Positions 30,007-40,225 of a stretch of 64,000 nucleotides of DNA are shown here, piece by piece. Source of the stretch: Gyromitra esculenta (taxonomy: Eukaryota > Ascomycota > Pezizomycetes > Pezizales > Discinaceae); contig JBCAML010000009.1 in NCBI GenBank assembly GCA_038503075.1, positions 62,001-126,000 on the forward strand, read 5' to 3'. Below the pieces are notes generated by a model, which saw nothing but the letters and a program-made list of their open reading frames with translations, was not told the origin of the DNA and did no database searches. Position numbers and translations under genes: made by a program. The first letter of the stretch is position 1, and the number at the start of each line of letters is the position of its first letter.

Positions 30007-31077
30007 CTATCCATCTGCGAGTATACTGTCAGCCACTTGGCCTGCAGTGGTCGCCGCAAAAATCCTTCCTATGGCGAGATGTAGCTGACAGTAATCCTCA
30101 GACGGTAGCTGGCCGGCTAGCGCATTTGGAAATTGAATTTGCACACCGACCTGGATAGGGAACGAGAGTGGCAATGGAGGGTCACTGGTTGATACCGCGG
30201 TGTAAATACCATTCTGGGCATCAACCCCCCACAGGTATTCGTCAAAATCAGCGTGTGCATCGGCCTGTAGAAGTAAACCGTTGCGGACATTGTTAATTCC
30301 GGCCCCTTGGATGTTCGCGGCAGGGATAGAGCCTCCCGTGAAATCCTCGATAAACTTTAGTACGTCAATCTTGTTCGCAGCGCTATGCGGAATAATGTGT
30401 GCTCCCTCTAAGTATACGGGGAACTCGTTAGCACGCTGCTGGACAGGAAGTTCATGCCCAGGGCGCCGGGTGACAAGGCAACGGGAGCCATCTCGAGCAA
30501 GGAGCTGTCATTACCGGTATCAGCACAGGGTCAAAAATCATAGCAGCGGGAGAGCGGAATTGACACACTCTTCTTCTAAACTGTGAATCGCGATCGAGCT
30601 CGCCGGCGGGCTGGGCTTCCGTTTTACTACGTTTCCCTTTATTCCTGACTGAAGGTGAGAAGATCGGTTCAGCGGGCTCAATCTTTTTTGGAGCTCAAGA
30701 AAGTGCTTAAATAGTGAGGGTCATTAGAAAAATAATTACACACGAGGTGTCAAAAAGTTATCCATGATAGTTTTTGCAACTTCGCCGAGGGCAGGGACAT
30801 TCTCATCTTCCATCAGGCGTTCTGCGAGCATAACTGCATCATTGAGGTGTTCTGCATCCGAGAGGACCCCTAAAGCGACCTCCAGTAGATATTTTGAGAT
30901 CCGTTCACGACCATTACCAACAAAGGCATTCTCAAGAATTGCCTTCCAAAGCTTAACTGACGAAATCGCTGGCGAATTTGGAGTCCTTTTGAACAGGAAC
31001 TTTTCCGGCTCGCCCTCTTCATGCTCTTCAAGCTCATCGAGCATCGAGCAAGCAAGGTCATAGAATTCATTCTGCAT
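30007..31077 (-). CDS. HNH endonuclease-domain protein (first of a divergent pair)
   Basis: Three minus-strand exons, 31077-30742, 30682-30569 and 30504-30007, give 315 residues. The C-terminal half is an HNH nuclease of the fungal type: RDGSRCLVTRRPGHE, then EGAHIIPHSAANK (first His pair), NNVRNGLLLQ (Asn) and DAHADFDEYLWG (second His). This fold uses a beta-beta-alpha metal site to cut nucleic acid. The N-terminal 110 residues form an acidic helical domain (KYLLEVALGVL, LTPR at its end), followed by a basic linker. The same layout is seen in the gene at 32636 on the other strand. I see no transmembrane or signal segment. The biological role is unknown; I do not recall one having been assigned to this family. 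Confidence 0.85.
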
Positions 31078-32635
31078 AGTGATGGCGAGGTTGATGTGCT
31101 AGGCGAGCTGGTAAACTAAATGGGGGATAGAGATATACGAATGTAGGTGAAACGAAGAGATGATTGTTATAAGGAAATAGGAAAGTCGGTATATGCTGTG
31201 AGGTGAACTCACTCTACTGAAACTTTGACACATCCCACGCCGTAGCTTGGGCTCAGCAGGATGGTTATATAGCCCCGCTGTGCCAATTCTTCCCCGAGCC
31301 CCAGTTCTTGGGCTACATGAATCTCGCTAAATTTTTCAGCTCAATACCCCATCGTGAGCTGGGCCCAGCTGTAAGCTAGGTTTCCCCGAGTTGTAACTGT
31401 TTTTGCAACCCCCAATCACGAGCCCTACGTGCAGGGAGAAGATAACAGCCCTCGCGTTTCCTCAAGCTCGGGACACAATTTATTTAGGGCTGGTACTAGT
31501 TAGGTCAGGTCTATTACTTGATCTTGAGATAGTGAGTGCTTTCGACCAATCAAAGCTCGACTCCACCTGGGGTCGCCGGTAAGAGCAAGTGGCAAAAGTA
31601 GTGCCGATACAATAAGTACATAACCTCCCTAAGAGAAGATTACGTTAAAACATACTAGATTCCCCGTCTCTTCAGCTGATGTTGGATATCATTAGACTAA
31701 AGTATCTGATACTCAAGCCACTCAATTATGAACTAAGATTGTGGGTCAGAAATTACCTCGTAGGGCTTACGGAAACACTCCTTCGTACCGCGATACGTGC
31801 CACTGCATCTTATGTAGGTTGAAAAAAAGTAGCTACCGTATTTAAATTTTGTATACGTAAACTACAATGTGACCACTACCACCAACATACTAGTCTACAT
31901 GTAACACCCCCGAAGGTATATACGCGCAATTTCTCTCATCTCATGCTTGTAGAAACAAACTTCGCTTCATTCAACATTCAGCGGCTGTCATCCCATGGCC
32001 ATTGGCAGATCAGCTACCTTAAGATCGTGACGCGGAAGCCGCTAGAGAGATAAATCCTCAGCTAGAGCATCCTAGGTCGTTACTATCTTGCAGGAATTTT
32101 CTACAACCACGCACGACAGCAAACTACATGCACATATGTACCTACATTTATTTTCAAGCTGAACTGTATATTTTGGTGTCACATAGACATCGTCCGATAG
32201 CTGAGATACATCACTCTATCTCGCTTGACCCATGCGATGCTCCTTGCATGGCTAGATTATGTGGTACAGACTAGAAAACAATCCTCTTGAATCCTTGTCC
32301 GTGGATCCACATTTCACTCAGCCACCATAGAATGCGAACGTAGATAGCTGAGAAACTTGACCTTTGTGATAATCGTTCAGTCTACCGCGCAAAAGGCAAA
32401 AGCCATGGAAACTTGAACGCCTGGTGTAACTCAAGACTCGGAATTGGTACTCAGGCTGTTCGATGTACGGTGTTGGCTGAGATATTCGACCATCTTCCTA
32501 TAGCCTGCAGCTATAAAGACCCTCCCCGCCGAAGATACTATCTAAACTCACCACACTGCTACCGCACAATTCTCTCCTCGCAATTTAGCTCAACTGTACT
32601 CAGTAGCTCCCTCCGAAACACGTACCAATACTCCG
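31078..32635. other. Shared upstream region of the two HNH genes
   Basis: About 1.56 kb separates the starts of the two divergent HNH genes. No third gene is supported inside. The segment contains AT-rich stretches and would hold both promoters; I cannot point to a specific binding site. Confidence 0.5.
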
Positions 32636-33683
32636 ATGAAAAAAGCAGGCGCGACCAAGTCTACCTCCAAGAAAACTACAGTTCCAGTCAAGGGACTCGG
32701 GGAACTTGTGAAAGAGATTCTAGAAGCTGTTACGGATTCGGACAATTTCAAAATTAAATTCAGGAGAGGCAAAATCTCTGGGCTATCTGTTTTGCGGTTC
32801 ACCCTCGAACACACCTTTGATGATAAGGGCGCGGACAATGTCGCAAAACACCTGTATTATGATCTCTTCGTCGATAAAGGTGTAACTGAGCTTAAAGAGG
32901 ACCACCCGAAAGCAGCCAAGTACCTGAAGGACAACCCCGATCGTATAATCAAAGCCGCGAACAGAGTCCTCGATGAGTTTCTACTGCCCAGTTTGTCACC
33001 CCACGATATATCCATAACAAATAGCATTAACCAACCACATCATCGCATAGTGATAAATAAGGGGAGGCTCCGTAGAACTGCCGCCAGGAGTGGAGGGACC
33101 GCCACAGGGCGTGATGGGGATTTCAGGGAGCTTGTTCGTGTCCACCTACTTCAGGTCCCACAGTCAGCGCTGACCGAAGCAGCTCGTGGCGCGGGATAGC
33201 CCACCCGTCTGCGCCGTTACAGGTCTCCCGGACCGCAGGCATCCGGCCCCGCCGGTGGGAAGGCTCCCGGTACGCTTGCAGGGAGCACATATTATTCCTC
33301 GTTCCGCCTGCGACAACGCTGGGCTGCAAACCTTCATCCATAAGTTCACAGGACAGAATATCGACCAACTGATCGACCACGATCTAGCCGACAGTGCCTA
33401 TAACGGCATGCTTCTGCAAATCGATGCGCACAAAGACTTTGATAGCTACGCCTGGGGTATCAACTACAACAAAATCACCAAGAAATACACTGCTGTAAAG
33501 ATCAGCAAGGGCACCCACGATCTCTCCTTCAATATCGGGTGGAACGGTGGGGAAATGATATTTAGAGGCGATGCTAATGCTAGACCTAATCATTTGCTGT
33601 GTCAATTGCATTTATCGGTTGGAACCATCCTTGCAGAAACCAAGATGACCGCATTGGCCATCGATGATCCCGATGGAGCATAG
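32636..33683 (+). CDS. HNH endonuclease-domain protein (second of a divergent pair)
   Basis: Two exons, 32636-33133 and 33183-33683, give 332 residues. The intron has a weak GTTCGT donor but a good CTGACC branch, a GCAG acceptor and the right phase. The HNH motifs are CAVTGLPDRRHPAPP, QGAHIIPRSACDN, GMLLQIDAHKDFDSYAWG and CQLHLSVG near the end. The first 130 residues form a helical domain after a Lys-rich start. Parts of it line up with the N-terminus of the 30007 gene (SGLSVLRFTLEHTF against the Ser-Ser-Val-Lys-Leu segment there; LDEFLLPSL against MDNFLTPR). The two are therefore probably diverged paralogues rather than a recent duplication. The catalytic residues look intact. Function is unknown. 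Confidence 0.85.
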
Positions 33684-36600
33684 ATTACCACCTAGAGGAC
33701 ATGAGAGGATTTACTGTTGATCGCTTTATTTGTTTCGGGGAGAGTGAGAGATTCGGAAAGGTTGGTCGTAAAAATTGACAAGCGGTGGGGTTATGCAATT
33801 TCTGGTCATGCAAGATAAGATTAGGATAGTATTTCGTTGCCGTAAGAATCTATATTTCAGTATATATTTGATTTTTCTGTGTCTATTTTGACCTCGGTTC
33901 ACTGGGGGCTCTATTACTATAGCTATTAGCAAGCTACATATCAAGATTAACGTTGCATGCTTCCCTGTTGGGATGAACGTTGTTCTGATTTAGAGCTTTG
34001 GCTTTTGACGCAGCTTTTGTCGTAGGATAGTGACCCAATCTTCGCCCAAGTAGCTATTGACACCGTAGATCTCGGTACGTTTGTGAGCTTTGAGCGGTTG
34101 GACAGGCCCATGTATAGTATGTAGGACAGAAGATTACTACTCTATATTCTAAACACTTCAAAACTAGTAAAATCACCATAAAAGATTCTTAAGTCTGAGT
34201 CAGTTATGACAAAGCAATGATATATAATCTTATGGAAAAAAGTTTGTGATGTCTGAATTGATTCCCGAGAATCATTACTGTCTTTACCTAGGGGGAGTCG
34301 AGATACATGAGCCTCCGAGTATTTTCTGTACTTTCCGTCCCCTGTAAGATTTGGTCTACCACCTTAGTACCGGAAGTAAGGTATCGTCATACTTGTACAG
34401 TGACCTATTCATGTCAAAAAAAAATTAATATGGCTTACAATTGGGGATGCGCGTACGGATATACCTCTGCTTAAGAAGCTTATTAAGGCGACTTAAGCCC
34501 TAATTCGTCATATTTCTACTCTAGACACAGCACTACCCATGTCGCCAGAATGACAATGCCGGATGACTAAATTCTGACTAAGGTCGGAGTTATCATGTCT
34601 GTTGTATGAGATACAGGAACAGCAGCAACTTCAATACACTTTAGACAATGTATTTCAATTATTATAATTTTCTATACCCTGTTGTTGAGGAATTGAGCTT
34701 CCTGTGGGGGCTTCACCGGTGTCTGGGGCCTATTTTCGCACTCAATATCCATAGTCAAACTTCAGTTATTTGGCGTTATAAATCTGGCGACATGAGTACA
34801 TGTATCTACTCTATAGATTCTGGGATTGGACGAGTTAGGGTTTGGGTCACGTTTGGCTGCTAAAGCTTAGGTCATCTATTTCTTGGCACACCTATCAAAG
34901 TACAAAATGGACCAACAAGCCTGGCCGACGAGGCTAGTACGGATCTCGCAATTAAAAAGAATAGTAGAGCGTCGAATTCAACAAAAAAACTCTTTAATAT
35001 TAGTAAGTAGACCCATTCGAGTAAGGGAGCTGGTTTCTGTATTTTTTTAACGGGCTTCCCGTGTGTATTGGATTTTGGGTTCGTTTTTTCGCTTGAAATT
35101 TCATGCAGACGCGACGTTACTTCGTAAACCCTAGTTCTAGACCTTATTGTATTTTTGCAAGTATGTAGAAGAAGTAATCTCTGCCGTACCTCCTTCGCAC
35201 CTATATCTCTTAGACTAGAAAATAGACGGCAAATAACTAGAAATAAGGGTTAGGGCTACTAAATTTTCAATTCAGCTGATGAGTTATACCTAGGTATATC
35301 GTACTATAGATCAGGCGATCTGTACCAAAGCTGTGTGGATTATAATTATATATGAGCTTTCTCATTATTTTAGTGGGTAAATGAGGATAGACAATGCTGT
35401 GATATATGACTATTAAAATGCTCGTTTCTGGTTGGTAATCTCTCCAGTGGGCTGGGTTAAATCCAAGATCAAGACGAGCCGCATATGCGCATGTGCTCGT
35501 ATTCCCGTATAGTATATTGTAGAAATGCTTAAAGTTTAATTTGGTAGGATTATATTGGTATCCAGAACATGTACACATGTACAGTCTCGTTCGAAAAGTC
35601 TTGGCACCCCTCGTCTCTATTAAGCACGACTGCCGACGGATTGAGGCTATAATTTTTGTAGAAGATAGTTATGTGAGGTAGTTAGATGTTACTCAGCATC
35701 TGAGGATCTCCATAGTTTTTCACCCTTTTGAATTACTGTTTTCCAGTTCGATTTGTAGCTATTTAGTTTATTATCAACGATTAATAGGGTGCCAGGATTT
35801 TGCGAACGTGACTGTACATACAGCTACAAATATCTACGCCTAGCTACAGCTACACTAGTTACATCTAGATAGTAATTAACAAACTCAAAGATTGAATTAT
35901 CTTCTGCAATATGATGAGCAATGCAAAGACAGTCTCGTGCTCAGAGATAGGCAGGGAGCATCCCGACAGTAGGAGATAGGGTCCGGAGCAGTCCAATGCA
36001 AATAAGTCAGGTAGAAAAATTCAATCACGGAGGCATTTTATTCCTGGAGAAGTTATCAACTGCGAACATGATATCGATTAATACCTAGGACTGCAACTAA
36101 GCACCCCGCTAAAGATCTCATCTAGGTCAGTTCATATCCAGGCGGTGTCCGAGCGACTGCTGGATCGGACGTCGCTAAACCCCGGATCGGGTTCGTTGTC
36201 TCTTATTTTTTGTTTTATGTGGTACTTTATGCTATTTCATAAAGTCACGAATACACCATGATTTTGACCCAAGCGTCGTATCATAATTTAATTGCTATAT
36301 CCATTGAAGCAGCTTCTGATGACTCCGGAAACTCAAGTTACAACTCGTTATCTATCGAAACGAATAAAATTGAAAAAGCACTAATAAGATGTATCTATCG
36401 AGTGATAATTTGTGATTCATACAATAAGCCATGATACTTACCCCCTTCAGACCTCCCATTAACTTAGTTGAAGGCTTTATCACTTCTTAATACTGTACTT
36501 GGACAGTTAGAGACACAACGGGTAAGGTAGTAACAGTATTCGTTAAGGTCTCGTAGTAAGTCAGGAGGCCCCAGAAACGACTTGCGAACTAGGAAATTGA

Positions 36601-36985
36601 AGCAGTAAAGGTCTTTATTATATCATACCATATTTGGAATATATCCTAATAGCTATAAATGTCTTATGGGGCGGCTCGCGGTGATATGTTTCAAAGCACA
36701 CTGACTGGGCAGAAAATTAGAGTGACGTGCAGAACTTCGCAAGGTGTAGTTTTTGTATGTTTAATTCACTAAATTGGGAATACAATGTGGAGAACGGCGA
36801 TTGCTGATACGCATACAAGTATAATTCACTTCTTGGGTTAAAATTGTGAGATTTCTTCATGGCCATCGCATAGGCCGGGTGCCACTCCAAAAAAACTGTG
36901 GGGTCCTATGCTCTGACTGCGCCATCGAATGGATGAGTTTCGACCAGTGAGATCGATGTTTCGAAGACAAGGACCCGTTAAACTC
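33684..36985. other. AT-rich intergenic stretch with one MITE
   Basis: Over 3 kb without a supported gene. Frames such as 34648-34863 and 35267-35578 are AT-rich and show no family features. The only defined structure is the inverted-repeat element at 35582-35814. Confidence 0.5.
35582..35814. mobile_element. 233-bp MITE, CAGT-ended
   Basis: Ends CAGTCTCGTTCGAAAAGTCT and, inverted on the right, CAGTCACGTTCGCAAAATCC, both continuing to GGCACCC (about 28 bp, 4-5 mismatches). Flanked by TA at 35580-35581 and 35815-35816. The CAGT terminus and TA target site fit the Tc1/mariner or pogo group. Non-coding interior. Confidence 0.9.
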
Positions 36986-37504
36986 CTAAACGCTTGTATA
37001 ATATTCCCTCTGCGCTAACATCCACGCAATACTCCCGCCAGCGATTACAAATGGCTTCAGTAAACCCGAACCCATTTCTGCCGTCCCGAAAAGCAGCCAT
37101 TCTGATGCAAAATGAGCACCAGCGACGCCATAGCTCCACAGAGCAATATCGTATAGTGGCTGATTGCTAATATTATAGGCAGCGTATGCTCTAACAACCG
37201 CGCTAAGAAGTGTCCAGGTCCCAAAAGTGCGACTAGAAAGAGAGTTGACTAAATGAGGTGTAAGACGAGGAAATCGGAAGTTAGGTGGGTAGGGGAATAC
37301 CGTCTTGAGGGCGACGAGTGTATACGCCTCGCGATGTAGAGAGCCCGCGGTATGTCTGTACTGTACTACTGACTGAGACAACAGAAATCTAATTTGTGTT
37401 AGTTATAGTCTTGCCATCGACGAGAAAAGAGATGTGAAGCGTACAAATAGCAGCCACTTTGGCAGAGTACCTGCCGGTACGAGGAGATTGATGATAGAGG
37501 TCAT
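36986..37504 (-). CDS. Erg28-like ergosterol-biosynthesis scaffold protein
   Basis: Three minus-strand exons, 37504-37445, 37388-37301 and 37248-36986, give 136 residues, the normal Erg28 length. The family signature is clear: LPKWLLFISVVSV in the first membrane segment, SSRTFGTWTLLSAVVRAYAA, then YDIALWSYGVAGAHFASEWL and the last hydrophobic stretch. Erg28 is an ER membrane protein that tethers the C-4 sterol demethylation enzymes (Erg25, Erg26, Erg27). Intron sites are good. The N-terminal third differs more from textbook Erg28 than the core does, so this could be the housekeeping gene or an extra paralogue; only a genome-wide count would tell. Its neighbour on the same strand is an FAD-linked oxidase. 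Confidence 0.9.
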
Positions 37505-37901
37505 TGGTTTTATGTGGAGTTGTCGCTGGGCCTGCAGATAGAGATTGAGAGAGGAGGAATACGAGCAAATCTCTAAGGAGCCTTGAGCTACTTATAACAT
37601 GGTTAGGTTCGGTACTTGTAGAGAGGACTTCGTTTCTGAGCTACTAGGCTCAACGGGGACGGGTAAAATCGCCGAAGCAGTATAGCTCAGGCATCTGCTC
37701 CCTAAAATTCTACTCACGCGCTTCTCAGACTTGAATAAAATTTCAAAACCAAGGTTGCTTCGGTATCAAATAAAGATTTATTTCTCCTTGACATTAAATT
37801 GTCTTTATCTCGAGGGCACATAATTAATTAATACTAGTATATTGTACATGCATCTATGAACAAATATTCTTACACCGCCTACTTCTTCATCCCATCTAAT
37901 T
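37505..37901. other. Short intergenic spacer
   Basis: Promoter region of the Erg28-like gene and 3' end of the oxidoreductase gene. AT-rich at 37740-37860. Nothing else seen. Confidence 0.5.
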
Positions 37902-39818
37902 TTACACCAGTAGCTTAAAGCCTCCACAGTTATTGCTAAAACTCCCGGTTGGATCATACTTCTTTGCAATTTTCTTCATCGTCGCGTAGTTATCAGTGCC
38001 GTAGTTCCTCAGCGGGTCTTGCGTAGCGCCTGCATCGTTTAAAAATTGATAATCAACGGAAGAACCTGTGATCTTCTTCGCCGTCTTTTGTAGTTCCTTC
38101 TGAATATCTTGCGCGAACTTTTCCACTTTTGCTGATATAGAGTCGACAGTCCATTCAATGTGGATACTGTACCCTGGTTTGTGTTAATTGATGGTTGGAA
38201 TATTGAGAGCACGGAAGGAGTAAATACAGATGTATGGCCCGTCCTTAGCGGGCAGCCCGCCAATTGCGCGTGAGCCCTCGCCAATAGAGAGCATAGACTT
38301 GCTAATCGGCTGGAGTGTGAATGCCGTATAACTTGTGCTGTCTCTGAACAGTGAGATTTTGTCGAGAGCTGCCATATACATGTCGTGGGCTTGGATGTTC
38401 ATGCTTGCGCTGGCTTTGTATGTACCGGTATAGAACAGATGTCTTTTCTAGATCAGAGACGGACTTGTTGGAGAGAAGAGCATCGAGCTTACCTTTTATT
38501 GTGATTGTCACCCGTGGCTAGCTCTTCAGCCAATTCTGAGTGTGTTGTAAACCTCAGTGACGAGGCAAGTGCGGGAATCTCCCAAAACCTCTTCAAAACA
38601 TCTGGTTTCGCGACATGGGCACCATAGTAAAGTGTTACGCTGGCCAGGGTTGCGGTAGGTGAACCGACGAAGGGGCCCTTAATCAACGAGACAAGAACTG
38701 CAGCTTTCAGATCTTTCGCTTGATCGTATTTCTGCCAGTCTGCAACGGCTTCGAGGACACGCTGAACATTCTCTGGGCCAATTGTCATCATTCCTCCCCA
38801 GATACCGGAGGGTTGTGCGACAGTCTTTACATCGAAACGTGTAATAAGACCAAAGTTGTTGCTACCACCTATGGGATTTGTCAGTATGTGAACTAGGGAA
38901 CAGAGATTCTTCCTTTTCTTTCTATCCCCAAGGCAAAAGAGAAGGAGGATGAAACTGTACCTTTGATAGCCCAGAAGAGGTCTGGATTGGATGTTTGATT
39001 TGCGTTAACGACCAACCCATTAGACAGGACAACCTAGATTTACTTCGTTAGATCGAGGGGCCAGCAGCAAAGAGTAGAGTGACTTGCCTCAGCATTCACA
39101 AGCATATCTGCAGCATAGCCATATTCGTTACTCAAGTGCGAGAGACCACCGCCGGTGAGATATCCACCCACGCCGACCTGCGCATAGCGGCCACCAAGAC
39201 AAGTGACACCCCGCTCACCCAGCTTCTTATACACTGCGCTCCACCGAAGACCCGCGCCAATGCTCGCAACGCCGTTAGATGGGAAGCTAATGGTGCTGAA
39301 GTTGGTGAGCGCAATTAACACTACTGGCGAAGTATTCCATCCCGGGTTTGCTGATCATTATCGTTAGTCGAACTAGCTTTCCCTGTTTTTTTTTTTTTCA
39401 GGTGATCCATACGTGTGTGTCCACCAGAACGGATACCGAATGGAATATTTGCGAGTGAGAGAACTCTAATTGCTGTGCTATTTCTCCCAATTATTTTCCA
39501 TCGATTAGTTACGTTTCCGAAATTACTGGTTCGGAGTGGCACTTACGCTGCTTCTACGCTTGTTCGTGGTCGCACGATGACCGAAGGGGTAACATTTTGG
39601 TTTGCAACATTCCAGTACTGCTTTATCTCGCTGTTATAATCGCTGCTACCCGGGAACAGCAACAACTGTGAAGCTGGCTGCCCGAAAATTGTGTTCAGCA
39701 GCCATTTTGCATCAAGATTTACTTGTGGCTCTAGTGAGTTGGAAGAGGCCGTGCTGCAGGCGATACCAAGCAAGGATTGAAAGACGAAGAGAAGGAATGA
39801 GAGGCGGAGAAAAGCCAT
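37902..39818 (-). CDS. Secreted FAD-linked oxidoreductase (BBE-like)
   Basis: Seven minus-strand exons give 496 residues: 39818-39547, 39465-39413, 39350-39088, 39033-38961, 38868-38493, 38409-38228 and 38173-37902. It starts with a signal peptide (LRLSFLLFVFQSLLGIACS). The FAD-binding PCMH fold follows: FGIRSGGHTPNPG with the likely flavin-linked His near residue 107, ASIGAGLRWSAVY, GGRYAQVGVGGYLTGGG and DLFWAIKGGSNNFG. The berberine-bridge C-terminus ends with YDPTGSFSNNCGGFKLL. Such enzymes oxidise alcohols or form rings in natural-product pathways, or act on extracellular sugars; the substrate cannot be read from sequence. The intron 39087-39034 uses a GC donor (GAG|GCAAGT) with a CTAAC branch. 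It lies 12 kb from the diterpene genes, so cluster membership is possible but unproven. Confidence 0.9.
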
Positions 39819-40106
39819 TGGTGAAAGTTTTCCTTTAATTTTGATCTCTTAATCCTGAGGGAGGTGGAAGGATCTGTGATGGAGTGATGGACGAGAGCTT
39901 ATACATAAGCTGTGCAATCGACATCTATCGCTACACGAAGGTATTAGGGGGAATAAACTCAGGAAATATAATTACTTTCCGCTAGATCGGTACCTGCTTT
40001 GTTCCGTGCATGCTGAGATAGAATGTTGAACATGTACCACACCTGCAAGACTCGGGATGTTATGTAAACCACAGCCATACCCATTCGGTGGCTTTAGATA
40101 GTACTC
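39819..40106. promoter_or_regulatory. Upstream region of the FAD oxidoreductase gene
   Basis: About 290 bp between the start codon of the minus-strand oxidoreductase and the hairpin repeat at 40107. It is the presumed promoter. I see no clear TATA box or named binding site. Confidence 0.35.
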
Positions 40107-40225
40107 GTTATTGAGCATACAAACCAGAAAACAGGGGTGTGTGGCTTTGTATGCTACGGAATTCGTGCCTGATGTCGTTGCCTACAAAGCCACACCCCTG
40201 TTTTCCGGTTCATATGCTTGATAAC
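40107..40225. repeat. 119-bp hairpin-forming inverted repeat
   Basis: The left arm (GTTATTGAGCATACAAACC, then GAAAACAGGGGTGTGTGGCT, then TTGTA) pairs with the right arm (TACAAAGCCACACCCC, then TGTTTTCCGGTTCATATGCT, then TGATAAC). Only a few mismatches and one 2-nt slip occur over about 45 bp, with a 27-nt centre. It is either a small foldback transposon or a structured regulatory element between divergent regions. Confidence 0.85.
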
